The notes: generated by a model not told the origin, from the letters alone. Shown: positions 27,961 through 38,287, counted from the first letter of the stretch. The stretch is 64,000 nucleotides of DNA from Listeria monocytogenes (GCF_041765605.1 NZ_CP168900.1:1876001-1940000), one strand, 5' to 3'. Made by a program: numbers and translations.

Positions 27961-28617
27961 TTACTCGCCTACAACGGCACGTAATTTATCAATTGGTGTT
28001 TGACGATTTTTATTTCCATAAATGTAACTACCAGCTACAAAGACATTTGCGCCAGCATCACGGCATAATTTCGCTGTTTCATGATCCACGCCGCCATCTA
28101 CTTCAATTTCGATATCTAAGCCTTTTTCATCCACTATTTTCTTGAAAGCACTAATTTTTTCTAGTACTTCTGGAATGAATTTTTGTCCGCCAAAACCAGG
28201 ATTTACTGTCATAAATAGAACCATATCCAGTTCATTTAAAACGTGTTGTAAAACATCGATTGGTGTGGCTGGATTAAGTACTGCTCCCGCTTTCACACCG
28301 TAAGAACGGATTAATTGTAATGTGCGATGAAGATGCGTACAAGCTTCGACATGCACCGTAATGTAGTCTGCACCCGCTTTTGCAAATTCTGGAATGTATG
28401 TATCCGGGTTTTCAATCATTAAATGAACATCAAGTGGTAGTTTTGTTTCTGGGCGAATGGCTTGAACAACAGCAGGACCAAATGTAATATTTGGAACGAA
28501 ATGTCCGTCCATAACATCAATATGAATGTAGTCTGCACCGCAATTTTCTACTTCTTTAATATCTCTTGCAAGATTTGCAAAGTCTGCACTTAAAATCGAA
28601 GGAGCTATTTTTCCCAT
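27961..28617 (-). CDS. rpe: Ribulose-phosphate 3-epimerase
   Basis: Rpe interconverts ribulose 5-phosphate and xylulose 5-phosphate in the pentose phosphate pathway. At 218 residues it is a TIM barrel with 'SILSADFANL', 'DYIHIDVMDGHFVPN' (metal ligands), 'MTVNPGFGGQKF' and 'EVDGGV'. It starts two bases after the rsgA stop, so the two are tightly coupled, as in most Firmicutes. Confidence 0.97.
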   Translation of the reverse strand: MGKIAPSILSADFANLARDIKEVENCGADYIHIDVMDGHFVPNITFGPAVVQAIRPETKLPLDVHLMIENPDTYIPEFAKAGADYITVHVEACTHLHRTLQLIRSYGVKAGAVLNPATPIDVLQHVLNELDMVLFMTVNPGFGGQKFIPEVLEKISAFKKIVDEKGLDIEIEVDGGVDHETAKLCRDAGANVFVAGSYIYGNKNRQTPIDKLRAVVGE

Positions 28618-28619
28618 TC

Positions 28620-29495
28620 TTAATACCTCGGCTTTCTGTTTTTTAATTCTTGTAAAATTTGGATATAGTGTTTGTAGCGAAATTCTGCTATTTCATTTGC
28701 TTCAACAGCTGTTTTCACTGCGCAATTAGGTTCGTTTTCGTGCATACAACCACGAAATTTACAACCGCTACGACGATCTTCCATTTCAGGAAAGCAAAAT
28801 TGTAATGTTTCAGGTTGCAGGTCATCCCATTCGATAGAACTAAAGCCAGGCGTATCAGCGACAAATCCATCGCCAATCGGCATTAGTTCGACATGTCTCG
28901 TTGTATGTTTTCCGCGACCGAGTGAGTTCGAAATCTCTGCTGTTTTTAAAGTTAAATCACTATTTAAGCTATTTAGGAGAGTCGACTTTCCTACACCGGA
29001 TTGCCCAGCGATAACTGCAGTTTTTCCACTAATATAGTCTTTAATGGCTTCTTTATCGGGTTCATCATTGGTAACAAAAACATCATAACCAATCGCTTCG
29101 TATATGTCTTTGTAAACAGCAATCTGCTCTTTTTCAGATTCTGATGCCAAGTCCATTTTACTAATGCAAATAACTGGCTTGATATCTTCCTTCTCAATAG
29201 CTACTAAAAAACGATCCGCAAGATTCGTGGAAAAATCTGGTTCTACTGCTGAAAACACCAAAATCGCAATATCAATGTTTGCCACGGGAGGTCGCACAAG
29301 TGCATTCTCCCGGGACATTACATCTAAAATGTAACCATCTGTTTTATTTTCTATTTGAAATTCGACATCATCGCCTACAAGCGGAGAGATATTTCGTTTT
29401 CTAAAATTCCCTCGTGCTCGACATTGATATACTTTTCCTTCTGAAAATACATAGTAAAATCCGCTCAACGCTTTGATAATTTGTCCTTCCAGCAC
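28620..29495 (-). CDS. rsgA: Ribosome-associated GTPase RsgA
   Basis: RsgA assists late 30S assembly. The 291-residue protein has an N-terminal OB fold (about 1-65), then a circularly permuted GTPase with 'ISKMDLAS' (G4) before 'GQSGVGKSTLLNSL' (G1, near 168) and 'DTPGFS'. A C-terminal zinc knuckle contains Cys/His residues in 'CKFRGCMHENEPNC'. It follows prkC by 18 bases, a common pairing with the kinase/phosphatase genes. Confidence 0.96.
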   Translation of the reverse strand: MLEGQIIKALSGFYYVFSEGKVYQCRARGNFRKRNISPLVGDDVEFQIENKTDGYILDVMSRENALVRPPVANIDIAILVFSAVEPDFSTNLADRFLVAIEKEDIKPVICISKMDLASESEKEQIAVYKDIYEAIGYDVFVTNDEPDKEAIKDYISGKTAVIAGQSGVGKSTLLNSLNSDLTLKTAEISNSLGRGKHTTRHVELMPIGDGFVADTPGFSSIEWDDLQPETLQFCFPEMEDRRSGCKFRGCMHENEPNCAVKTAVEANEIAEFRYKHYIQILQELKNRKPRY

Positions 29496-29513
29496 ATTTC
29501 CTCCGTTCTATTT

Positions 29514-31481
29514 TTAATTTGGATAAGGGACTGTACCTTCATCGATTACTTTATCATCACTGATGATTTTGTAGCCTGCGCTAGAACCTTCTTCAATTTG
29601 GAAAGTTATTTCTACCGAGGTATTTTGTGTAATGCTCATTTCTCGGTAAGCGCTCGTCATGCTATGGTCTTTATCTTGAATGTAAATTTGCACTTTCTGT
29701 GGTTGTGGGTTGTCTTCATCACTTGGTGTATATGGGATGTTAAATGTTTTTGTTACTTCTTTGACTTGTTTTTCTTTTGGTCCTGCAGAAATGACAATCT
29801 CAATCGTATCTCCAGCGTTCATTGCCGTTCCAGCAGATGGAGACTGCGAAATAACTTGTCCTTTTTCAACAGTGCTTGAGTTTTCTTCTTTACTTGAAAC
29901 TTTAAGTCCAAGCGGTGAAGCGTAGTCTTCTACTGCCGTTTTAGTGTAACCTCGTAAATCTTTCAGTGTAATTGGTTCTGCACCTTTACTTACGACGAAT
30001 TTCACATCGGTTGATTTAGCAACTACTTCTGTTCCTTGGGTTGGTGTTTGGCTAATAATCATACCTTTTCCAACTTCTGAACTATAGGCTTCCTCTGAAG
30101 AAATATTCTTAAATCCTTGCTGTTCGAGGATTGCTTTGGTATCTGTGTAACTTCTTCCCGTGTAGTCATCCATCGTTATTTTTTTCGAACCAATACTTAC
30201 GAATAAATTAATTTTTGTTCCTTTTTCTTTCATTTCACCGGCTTCAGGGTCCGTATTAATTACTTTTCCTTCTGCTATTTCATCGCTATTTTTTTCTGCG
30301 GTCTTGCCAATGACAAAGCCTTCTTTTTGAAGTAGGGCTACTGCTTGGTCTTCTGTTTTACCAGAAACATCCGGCACAGCAACCTCATCAGGACTCTTGC
30401 CTAGTAGCCACAGTAATAAAATACCAATGATAAAAATGGCAATAACGGAAAAAACGATTAATGTAATTTTCTTTTTCTTGCTCATTTTTTTCTTTTTCTT
30501 GCCTTTTTTCTCTTCAGGAACTGCTTCAGCTGCTGCTACTTTTCCTTCTGGGACAATGGTTTTATCAAGGTTTTGCATCGTGTCTTTGGTTGCGATGATT
30601 GGAATTGCTTTCGTATCACCATCATCTGTTGGGAAAACATATTTAGGTTCGTTCAAACGGTCTTTATTTAAACAAGTTTGCAAGTCTTTTTCCATTTCTT
30701 CTGCGTTTTGATAGCGTAAAAATGGATCTTTAGCCGTTGCTTTAATAATAATATTTTCTAAGCTTTGTGGAATTTCTGGATTTTGTTCTCTTGCGGATGG
30801 GATGTCTGCTTGCAGATGCTTAATAGCTATAGAAACTGCTGACTCCCCGTCAAAAGGTACTTTTCCAGTTAATAGTTCGTATAACACAATGCCAAGTGAA
30901 TAGATATCTGATTTTTGCGTTGCCATTCCGCCACGTGCTTGTTCTGGGGATAAGTAATGCACCGAACCTAGTAAAGAATTCGTTTGTGTAATAGATGTTT
31001 CTGAAAGTGCCATTGCAATACCAAAATCTGTAATCTTCACAACACCATCATGATCAATTAAAATATTTTGCGGTTTTAAGTCACGGTGGATAATGTGATG
31101 TTGATGGGCGATTGCTACCGCAGAAACGATTTGCAGCATAATATCAACTGCTTTTTCATAACTGATTGGATGATTTTCGTGAATGTACTGTTTTAAATCC
31201 ATCCCATCTACATGTTCCATTACAATATAGTGTAAATCATTTTCTTCACCAACATCGTACACACTAACAATATTAGGGTGAACGAGACTTGTTGCTGATT
31301 GAGCTTCTCGTTGGAACCGACGAATAAGGTTGCTTTCATCTGCCAAATCGATTCGTAAAATTTTCACTGCAACATCTCTATCAAGAATAATATCATGCGC
31401 CAAGTACACATTGGCCATTCCGCCGCCACCTATTGCATGTAAAATCTTATATCGATCACTTAATCGCTTACCAATCATCAT
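29514..31481 (-). CDS. prkC: PASTA-domain serine/threonine kinase PrkC/Stk
   Basis: This is a membrane Hanks-type kinase that senses muropeptides or lipid II. It has 655 residues. The kinase domain (about 10-270) shows 'GGGGMANVYLA', catalytic Lys in 'VAVKILR', 'HRDLKPQNIL', 'DFGIAMA' and 'SPEQARGG'. A Lys-rich stretch and single membrane helix lie near 325-358. Three extracellular PASTA repeats follow (about 365-565), then a C-terminal beta-rich domain. It overlaps prpC by four bases, so kinase and phosphatase are made together. Confidence 0.97.
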   Translation of the reverse strand: MMIGKRLSDRYKILHAIGGGGMANVYLAHDIILDRDVAVKILRIDLADESNLIRRFQREAQSATSLVHPNIVSVYDVGEENDLHYIVMEHVDGMDLKQYIHENHPISYEKAVDIMLQIVSAVAIAHQHHIIHRDLKPQNILIDHDGVVKITDFGIAMALSETSITQTNSLLGSVHYLSPEQARGGMATQKSDIYSLGIVLYELLTGKVPFDGESAVSIAIKHLQADIPSAREQNPEIPQSLENIIIKATAKDPFLRYQNAEEMEKDLQTCLNKDRLNEPKYVFPTDDGDTKAIPIIATKDTMQNLDKTIVPEGKVAAAEAVPEEKKGKKKKKMSKKKKITLIVFSVIAIFIIGILLLWLLGKSPDEVAVPDVSGKTEDQAVALLQKEGFVIGKTAEKNSDEIAEGKVINTDPEAGEMKEKGTKINLFVSIGSKKITMDDYTGRSYTDTKAILEQQGFKNISSEEAYSSEVGKGMIISQTPTQGTEVVAKSTDVKFVVSKGAEPITLKDLRGYTKTAVEDYASPLGLKVSSKEENSSTVEKGQVISQSPSAGTAMNAGDTIEIVISAGPKEKQVKEVTKTFNIPYTPSDEDNPQPQKVQIYIQDKDHSMTSAYREMSITQNTSVEITFQIEEGSSAGYKIISDDKVIDEGTVPYPN

Positions 31482-32236
31482 GAAGCGTCCCTCCCTTTCT
31501 GCGTCAGATCTCGTTCGACTAACAGCACAGTAATATTATCTTCTCCCCCATAAGAATTAGCTTTTGTAATAAATACATCTGCTTTTTCCGAAAGAGTTCG
31601 TTTGCTTTTTAAAATTTCTTCCATTTCTGTTTCTGGAACCATATTCGTTAAACCGTCGGAACAAAGTAATAACGTATCGCTCGTTTGAAAAGGGACAACA
31701 AATGTATCTACTTCCACTTTTCCTTCTACGCCAAGTGCGCGTAAAAGAATATTTTTGCGAGGATGGTTCATAGCATCTTCTTTGCTGATTTCACCTGTTC
31801 GAAGGAGTTCATGTACAAGCGAATGATCTTCGGTTAGTTGACGTAAAACGTGATTTTGAAGTAAATAACCACGGCTGTCTCCTACGTTGGCGATAACGAC
31901 TTGTGACTGCGCCATAATAGCGGCAACAAGTGTTGTTCCCATACCATTTAGATCCATTTCACTTTCCGCATAAAGGGCAATTTCTTTATTGACTTCTTGG
32001 ATAGTTTTGCGTAACCAAGTTTCAATTTCTTCTGCGGTCAAAAGTGCGGTCGTTTCTTTCCATGCGTCGCTTAGTAAACGAACAGCCATTTCGCTCGCCA
32101 CGTCTCCTGCGCGGTGACCACCCATGCCGTCTGCAACAATGACAATTGGCTGGTTATCTTTATTTTCAAAAACGCCGCCATTGTCTTCATTATGATGTCT
32201 TATTCTGCCTCTATCTGTTCTAAATTCTGCATGCAT
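31478..32236 (-). CDS. prpC: PP2C-type protein phosphatase (PrpC/Stp)
   Basis: This Mn-dependent phosphatase reverses PrkC phosphorylation; the Listeria enzyme is known as Stp. The 252-residue protein has the PP2C motifs 'RTDRGRIRHHNEDN', 'IVADGMGGHRAGDVAS', 'NVGDSRGYLL', 'LLCSDGLTNMV' and 'GGEDNITVLLV', with the metal-binding Asp residues intact. It lies 21 bases after rsmB and overlaps prkC. Confidence 0.96.
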   Translation of the reverse strand: MHAEFRTDRGRIRHHNEDNGGVFENKDNQPIVIVADGMGGHRAGDVASEMAVRLLSDAWKETTALLTAEEIETWLRKTIQEVNKEIALYAESEMDLNGMGTTLVAAIMAQSQVVIANVGDSRGYLLQNHVLRQLTEDHSLVHELLRTGEISKEDAMNHPRKNILLRALGVEGKVEVDTFVVPFQTSDTLLLCSDGLTNMVPETEMEEILKSKRTLSEKADVFITKANSYGGEDNITVLLVERDLTQKGRDAS

Positions 32237-32257
32237 TTAAAAGCACCTCACTATTTT

Positions 32258-33592
32258 TCAGGACTTCACTTTTCTAAGGCTAGAAACGAAGAAACCATCG
32301 CTTCCAATATCTGTTGGTAAAAGTTGAATAAAATCGTCCTTCTTGATTTGCGCCAATTTTTCGGGAAGTACTACTGGTTCAAGTGCGAATTCTGGATGTT
32401 TTTCTAGGAAAGCACGAAGAACCGTTTCATTTTCTTCCTTGTCAATGGTACAAGTACTATAAACTAATATACCATTTTCTTTTACTAATTGGCTAACGTC
32501 ATCTAAAATGGCTAATTGAATTTCTGCTAATTTGTGGATATCTTTTTCTGTTTTTGCGTATTTAATGTCTGGTTTTCTGCGAAGAACGCCAAAGCCAGAG
32601 CATGGAGCATCCACTAAAATACGGTCAAATGTTTCTGGTTCAAACATAGTACTTGCGGTTCTTGCGTCTAAATGCGCCGTACGAATATTAAGTAGTTGCA
32701 ATCGTTTGGCGGCTTGATCAATTAGCTTGGTTTTCTTTTCGTGGATATCAAGTGCATGAACCATTCCCGTGCCGTGCATTTTTTCCGCGATATGGGTTGT
32801 TTTCCCACCCGGTGCCGCACAAGCATCTAATACGGTCAAATTATCTTCTAGTTGAAGCGCATAGGCTGCGAGCATTGAGCTTTCGTCTTGAATGCTACAT
32901 TTACCGTCTTTGTATGCTTTTGTTTCTGCTACAGATCCTTTTTCAACAAGTAACGCTTCCTCGATAAATTCATTACGTGTCACGGTGATTCCTTGGTCAT
33001 TTAGTTCTTTGATTAATTGTTCAGTAGGAATTTCCGTTTGGTTGACACGAATGCTTTGGTGAGGTGCGACAAGAAATGCTAAACCGATTTCACGCAGTTT
33101 TTTGATACCATATTGATCTGCCCACCTTTTTGCTAACCATTCTGGCAGACTTGTTTCAACAGCGATTTTTTGCACAGGGTCTTTGATGGCATCAATACTT
33201 GGTACGCCTTTTCGGATAACATTACGCAACACACCGTTGACGAACTTAGTTACACCTTGGTGTCCTAAATCTTTCGCGATGTCACCAGCTTCATTTAAAA
33301 TCGCATGCTCAGGAACTTTATCTAAAAAGGTTAATTGATACACGGACATTCTTAGTAAGTTTTTCACCCAATTGTCGGGTTCTTTATTTAGAAACGGCGC
33401 TAAGTAATAATCAAGTGTAATTTTACGTTGTGTTGTACCGTATACTAACTCAGTCAAAAGGCCTTTATCAAGCGGGTTTAGCTTTTGTTTTTTTAAGGCG
33501 TCATTAATTAATAAATGGCTGTATGATTGATTATTTTCAATTTTAATAATGAGTTCTAGCGCAATCGCACGAACTGTTTTTTGTTTTTTCAT
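32258..33592 (-). CDS. rsmB: 16S rRNA (cytosine-C5)-methyltransferase RsmB
   Basis: RsmB methylates C967-equivalent of 16S rRNA. At 444 residues it has an N-terminal NusB-like domain (about 1-140) and a C-terminal methyltransferase with 'DACAAPGGKTTHIAEKM', 'ILVDAPCSGFGVLRRKPD' and the catalytic Cys in 'VYSTCTID'. Its start abuts the fmt stop. In Bacillus rlmN follows; here it is absent and prpC is next. Confidence 0.96.
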   Translation of the reverse strand: MKKQKTVRAIALELIIKIENNQSYSHLLINDALKKQKLNPLDKGLLTELVYGTTQRKITLDYYLAPFLNKEPDNWVKNLLRMSVYQLTFLDKVPEHAILNEAGDIAKDLGHQGVTKFVNGVLRNVIRKGVPSIDAIKDPVQKIAVETSLPEWLAKRWADQYGIKKLREIGLAFLVAPHQSIRVNQTEIPTEQLIKELNDQGITVTRNEFIEEALLVEKGSVAETKAYKDGKCSIQDESSMLAAYALQLEDNLTVLDACAAPGGKTTHIAEKMHGTGMVHALDIHEKKTKLIDQAAKRLQLLNIRTAHLDARTASTMFEPETFDRILVDAPCSGFGVLRRKPDIKYAKTEKDIHKLAEIQLAILDDVSQLVKENGILVYSTCTIDKEENETVLRAFLEKHPEFALEPVVLPEKLAQIKKDDFIQLLPTDIGSDGFFVSSLRKVKS

Positions 33593-34531
33593 TTATTCAC
33601 CAAACCTTGTCGTCTTACTTAAATTTCTACCAGCTCCGGACATGAATGAGTGAATATCCATCTTCGGTTTTCCTGCTGGTTGGATCACTGTTGGTACGAT
33701 GAGCGTGCCGTCGCCTGTTACGATTTTAAGCGTTGTTTTATCTGCTAAAATGGCACCTGGTTCGCCGCTCTCTTTTGTCTCTTCATAAGTTGCTTCCCAG
33801 ATTTTAAATGGTTTTTCTTCCAGTGTTGTATAAGCCACTGGCCAAGGAGACAATCCTCGAATTTGATTAAAGATAGTACGTCCTGGTTTTGTCCAGTCGA
33901 TTTTTTCTTGTTCTCTTGAAATATTGCGCGCAAAGGTTACTTTTTCAGGATCTTGTGGGATTGCCGTTATTTTTCCAGCTAAAAAGTCGGGTAATGTGTC
34001 CATCAATAATTCTGCGCCTAGTTTGCTTAATTTATCAAACATGGTGCCAGTATTATCTTCATCTGTGATGGGGATTTTACGCTGACTAATCATATCACCA
34101 GCATCCAATTTCTCTACCATATACATAATCGTGACACCTGTCTCCGTTTTCCCATCAAGGAGTGCATAGTGGACAGGAGCGCCGCCGCGGTATTCTGGTA
34201 AAAGAGACGCGTGCACATTAATCGCGCCATGCTTCGGTGATTCAAGTAAACTATTTGGCAAAATTTGTCCGTAAGCTGCTGTTACAAGCAAATCAGCCTC
34301 GAGAGCAATCAGTTCTTCCAGTTCGCTAGATGTCCGCAATTTTTCTGGTTGATAAACTGGAATAGCTAGTTCTAAAGCAGCCTTTTTTACTGGCGGTGGT
34401 GTTAAAACTCGTTTGCGCCCAACTGGTCGGTCCGGCTGTGTCACAACTGCAACTACGTCATACGTGCTAGCTAATTGCGTTAAAACGGGAACGGAAAATT
34501 CTGGTGTGCCCATAAAGATAATTTTAGTCAT
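33593..34531 (-). CDS. fmt: Methionyl-tRNA formyltransferase
   Basis: Fmt formylates initiator Met-tRNA. The 312-residue protein has 'IIFMGTPEFSVPVL', the folate-site 'NVHASLLPEYRGGAPVHYALL' with catalytic Asn/His, and 'EKLDAGDMI'. The C-terminal OB domain begins about residue 205. It starts 13 bases after priA. The deformylase gene def, usually between priA and fmt in Bacillus, is missing here. Confidence 0.97.
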   Translation of the reverse strand: MTKIIFMGTPEFSVPVLTQLASTYDVVAVVTQPDRPVGRKRVLTPPPVKKAALELAIPVYQPEKLRTSSELEELIALEADLLVTAAYGQILPNSLLESPKHGAINVHASLLPEYRGGAPVHYALLDGKTETGVTIMYMVEKLDAGDMISQRKIPITDEDNTGTMFDKLSKLGAELLMDTLPDFLAGKITAIPQDPEKVTFARNISREQEKIDWTKPGRTIFNQIRGLSPWPVAYTTLEEKPFKIWEATYEETKESGEPGAILADKTTLKIVTGDGTLIVPTVIQPAGKPKMDIHSFMSGAGRNLSKTTRFGE

Positions 34532-34544
34532 TGGTTTGCTCCTT

Positions 34545-36938
34545 TTACATTAGTACGTAAGGCTGTACGTCAATAGTTATTGTTAGACCTTTTTGTTGGT
34601 CTTTTTGATAATGCGTAATTAGTGTTTTTAGTTCTTTTTTTAAGTTTGGTTCGATTTTATATTTAATAATGCACTGGTAGCGATATTTGTTTTTAATTCT
34701 TGTGATGGTACTAGGAACTGGGCCTAGAATAACAGCATCTGGACCGAGCTTTCCTCGTAAAAACTGAGCCATTTCTTGAATGGTTCGAATAGCTTTCATT
34801 TCATTTTCATCACTAACATTAATCATCGTTAAGTAATAGAACGGCGGGTATGAACCCATTTTTCGCAGCTGCATTTCGTGGTTATAAAACCCGATAAAAT
34901 CATGCTTTTTAGCGAATTCAATACTGTAATGTTCTGGGTTATAGCTTTGAACGATGACTTCCCCTGTCCGCTCGTGCCGCCCTGCTCGCCCACTTACTTG
35001 AGTGAGAAGTTGGAAAGTTCGTTCCGAGGCGCGAAAGTCTGGTAAATGAAGCATCGTGTCGGCATTTAATACGCCAACTAACGTAATGTCTGGAAAATCT
35101 AGTCCTTTGGCAATCATTTGCGTACCAAGTAAGATATCCGCTTCGTGATTGCGGAAGCTTTTGAGTAACTTTTCATGGGCGCCTTTTGTTCTCGTTGTAT
35201 CTACGTCCATCCGGATGACGCGCGCTTCTGGAATTAATTTGGTCAAACTTTCTTCTACTTTTTGTGTACCAGTACCAAAATAGCGAATATGCTCGCCTTC
35301 GCAGCTCGGGCATTTTTGTGGAACACGTTCTTCATGTCCGCAGTAATGACATTTCATTTGGTTGCTCGATTGATGATAAGTGAGCGAAATATCGCAGTTC
35401 GGACATTCCACAACATAACCACAATCACGGCACATCACAAAGGAGGAATAGCCACGGCGATTTAGCATTAAAACCGTTTGTTCTTTTTTGGCAATTCGAT
35501 CTTTGATTTTTTCCAGCAACTCAGTCGAAAATTCAGTGCGGTTTTCTTTGCGTAATTCTTCGCGCATGTCGACAACACTCACTTCTGGCATCGCCCGATC
35601 ATTGACCCGGCTAGGAAGTTCGATTAACGTATACACACCTTTTTTCGCTCTAGCAAAAGATTCAAGGGACGGCGTGGCGCTTCCGAGAACTACTGGGCAT
35701 TGATATTTTGTTGCGCGCCAAATGGCCACATCTCTTGCATGATAACGCGGATTATCTTCTTGTTTGTAACTTGCTTCATGCTCTTCGTCGATAATAATAA
35801 TGCCGAGATTTTCAAACGGTGCAAATACGGCGGAGCGAGCCCCAACGACAACGCGCGCTTCTTTACGTTCAATTTTGCGCCATTCGTCGTATTTTTCTCC
35901 GGAAGATAGCGCACTATGTAGTACCGCGACCTCGCTTCCAAAGCGGCTTTTGAATCGCTCTACCATTTGCGGCGTAAGGGAAATTTCCGGTACTAAAACG
36001 ATGGCTTCTTTGCCTTCTTTTAATTTTGCTTCGATGGTTTGTAAATAGATTTCGGTTTTCCCACTTCCGGTAACCCCGTGTATTAGGAATGTTTCTTGAT
36101 TAGTTGCTGCGGTGATTTTCTCGCACGCAGTTTGTTGATCTGGTAATAACTGAAGCGATTCACTTTTTTCAAATTGGTGATTTTCATAGGGATCACGCGA
36201 AACAATTTTTTCTTGAATAGAAAGCAACCCTAAGTCGACTAATTTTTTTAGCGTGGCATCCGTTGTTTCCGCTTGTTTTTTTAACTCAGCTGCCGTAATT
36301 TCGTTGCCTTCAAATGCTTGGAAAAATGCGAGTACACGTGACTGTGCTTTGGCATTTTTCGGCATATCTTCTATTATTTCAGCTAGTTGGTGTGGTGATT
36401 TGAGACAGTTAACAACGCGAACTTTTTTACTCGTGATTTTGTTTTTGACTTGGTAGACTACTTCCACGCTGCCTTCTCTGACCCATTTGCCAATTTGTTT
36501 GAGTAAACCGCGGGCTTCTGCCACTTTCCAGTCTAGTGTTTCGTAGCCTTCAAATAGCTGCTCTAATTCTTCGTTTTCCTCATCTAAGCGCAAAAAATAT
36601 TTTTCATATTTTGCTCGTAGCGCGGCTGGTAACATGGCTTGGTAAGCAGACACCCGGAAACTCAGCGTATCTTCTGCTAACCAATCGCCTAGCTCCATCA
36701 ATTCTTCATTTAAAACGGGGGCTAAATCCATCACCCCGTCAATGCCTTTTAATTTTGGGTTTTCTTCTGTTTCTCCAAGAGCAATGACAAATCCTTGTAT
36801 TTTACGATTTCCAAATGGGACACTTACTCGCATACCTGGACGAATAAGTTCTTCTAAATCTTCTGGAATATAGTAGTCAAATGGACGATCCACTTGCATG
36901 GCTGGAACGTCCACAATTACTTTCGCAATATTAATCAT
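34545..36938 (-). CDS. priA: Primosomal protein N' (PriA helicase)
   Basis: PriA restarts replication at stalled forks. The 797-residue protein has a DNA-binding domain (about 1-200), Walker A 'HGVTGSGKTEIYL' near 282, 'IIDEEHEASYK' and 'LGSATPSLES'. A zinc-binding insert has four CxxC pairs between about 500 and 550 ('CRDCGYVVECPNC', 'CHYCG', 'CPSC'). It starts four bases after coaBC. Confidence 0.97.
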   Translation of the reverse strand: MINIAKVIVDVPAMQVDRPFDYYIPEDLEELIRPGMRVSVPFGNRKIQGFVIALGETEENPKLKGIDGVMDLAPVLNEELMELGDWLAEDTLSFRVSAYQAMLPAALRAKYEKYFLRLDEENEELEQLFEGYETLDWKVAEARGLLKQIGKWVREGSVEVVYQVKNKITSKKVRVVNCLKSPHQLAEIIEDMPKNAKAQSRVLAFFQAFEGNEITAAELKKQAETTDATLKKLVDLGLLSIQEKIVSRDPYENHQFEKSESLQLLPDQQTACEKITAATNQETFLIHGVTGSGKTEIYLQTIEAKLKEGKEAIVLVPEISLTPQMVERFKSRFGSEVAVLHSALSSGEKYDEWRKIERKEARVVVGARSAVFAPFENLGIIIIDEEHEASYKQEDNPRYHARDVAIWRATKYQCPVVLGSATPSLESFARAKKGVYTLIELPSRVNDRAMPEVSVVDMREELRKENRTEFSTELLEKIKDRIAKKEQTVLMLNRRGYSSFVMCRDCGYVVECPNCDISLTYHQSSNQMKCHYCGHEERVPQKCPSCEGEHIRYFGTGTQKVEESLTKLIPEARVIRMDVDTTRTKGAHEKLLKSFRNHEADILLGTQMIAKGLDFPDITLVGVLNADTMLHLPDFRASERTFQLLTQVSGRAGRHERTGEVIVQSYNPEHYSIEFAKKHDFIGFYNHEMQLRKMGSYPPFYYLTMINVSDENEMKAIRTIQEMAQFLRGKLGPDAVILGPVPSTITRIKNKYRYQCIIKYKIEPNLKKELKTLITHYQKDQQKGLTITIDVQPYVLM

Positions 36939-36942
36939 TCGT

Positions 36943-38142
36943 TCACTTCCTTAAAAAGTTAGCAGTTTCTTTGATGATATATTCAGCAACTTCTTTTTTA
37001 TCTAGTATCGGTAGCGCTTCGCTAGAACCATCTTTTCGGTAAAATGTCACGATATTCGTATCCCCGGAAAAGCCTGCTCCCGCTACGCTAATATCGTTAG
37101 CGACAATCATATCGGCATTTTTGGATGTTAGTTTTTTACGTGCGTTTGCTTCTAGATTTTCTGTTTCAGCGGCAAAGCCAATCACGACTTGGTCCGCAGT
37201 TTTGTGTTGACCAATTTCGAGTAAAATATCTTTGGTTCGTTTCATTTCAATGGCAAAATCGCCCGGCTGTTTTTTAATTTTTTGGTCTGAAACTTTCGCT
37301 GGCGTGTAATCGGCAACTGCTGCTGTCATCACGAAGATATCTTGTGACACTTTATGTTCATCCACAGCTTGATACATTTCTTCTGCCGATTCGACATAGA
37401 TTGCTTCTACACCAGGAGGTACGGGAAGTGCTTTACTTGTAGTAACTAGCGTAACCTTCGCACCGTGACGCGCCGCAGATTCTGCTATGCTAAAGCCCAT
37501 TTTCCCAGTTGAATGGTTAGTGAAATAGCGTACTGGATCTAATTTTTCGCGAGTTGCGCCGGCTGTTACTAGCACATTTTTTCCTTGAAGGAGGTTTTTA
37601 TCTTCTTGAAAAAATTCAGCAATCCGAAGAACGATTTTTTCTGGTTCTTCAAGACGACCGCGACCAACATAGCCACAAGCTAAGTAACCTTCTTCTGGCT
37701 CGATAAAACGGACACCGTCTGCGTATAATCGATTAATATTTCGAATAACTGCTGGGTGTTGGATCATGTGGACATTCATTGCTGGTGCCACCCAAACTGG
37801 TGCCTCTATTGCAAGAATGGTTGTCGTTACCATATCATCAGCGATTCCATTTGCCATTTTGCCAATCACATTTGCGGTAGCTGGTGCGACAATTACTAAA
37901 TCAGCCCAATCAGCTAAGTCAATATGTGCGACCACACTTGATTTTTTTTCGTCAAATGTATCTGTGTATACATCATTTTTAGATAATACTTGGAACGAAA
38001 GCGGTGGAACAAATTCCTGTGCATGTTCTGTCATCATCACTTTGACGTTTGCTCCTGCTTGCGTTAATTTACTTGTAAGTGCGACTGCTTTATAAACAGC
38101 AATGCCACCAGACACTGCGAGTAAGATATTTTTTCCTTGCAT
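36943..38142 (-). CDS. coaBC: Bifunctional phosphopantothenoylcysteine decarboxylase/synthetase
   Basis: This enzyme makes 4'-phosphopantetheine in CoA synthesis. At 399 residues, the CoaC flavoprotein half (about 1-185) has 'GGIAVYKA', 'APATANVIGKMANGI' and 'PAMNVHMI'. The CoaB half (about 188-399) begins 'GKNVLVTAGATREKLDPVRYFTN' and has 'MTAAVADYTP'. The start is the ATG with GAGGTGA seven bases upstream; a TTG one codon earlier is less likely. It is the promoter-proximal gene of the cluster running to thiN. Confidence 0.96.
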   Translation of the reverse strand: MQGKNILLAVSGGIAVYKAVALTSKLTQAGANVKVMMTEHAQEFVPPLSFQVLSKNDVYTDTFDEKKSSVVAHIDLADWADLVIVAPATANVIGKMANGIADDMVTTTILAIEAPVWVAPAMNVHMIQHPAVIRNINRLYADGVRFIEPEEGYLACGYVGRGRLEEPEKIVLRIAEFFQEDKNLLQGKNVLVTAGATREKLDPVRYFTNHSTGKMGFSIAESAARHGAKVTLVTTSKALPVPPGVEAIYVESAEEMYQAVDEHKVSQDIFVMTAAVADYTPAKVSDQKIKKQPGDFAIEMKRTKDILLEIGQHKTADQVVIGFAAETENLEANARKKLTSKNADMIVANDISVAGAGFSGDTNIVTFYRKDGSSEALPILDKKEVAEYIIKETANFLRK

Positions 38143-38183
38143 CAATAAGTCACCTCATTTTAATATAAAAAATCATTACTTCC

Positions 38184-38215
38184 ATTATACCTTAAATCAA
38201 GACAGGACAAAACCA
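38184..38215 (-). promoter_or_regulatory. Probable promoter for the coaBC-to-thiN cluster
   Basis: A perfect TATAAT lies on the minus strand at 38184-38189, about 45 bases upstream of coaBC. The -35 region (near 38207-38213) is poor (TTTTGT). It is the only candidate in the 120-base gap after the rpoZ terminator. Confidence 0.5.
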
Positions 38216-38261
38216 TGAAGAAACGACAATTCAACTTATTTTTACTGCACATGTAACTAAC

Positions 38262-38287
38262 AAAAAAGCTCCGCAAGAAAGCGGAGC
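38262..38287 (-). terminator. Rho-independent terminator after rpoZ
   Basis: GCTCCGC/GCGGAGC stem, six-base loop and six T residues on the minus strand, a few bases after the rpoZ stop. Confidence 0.93.
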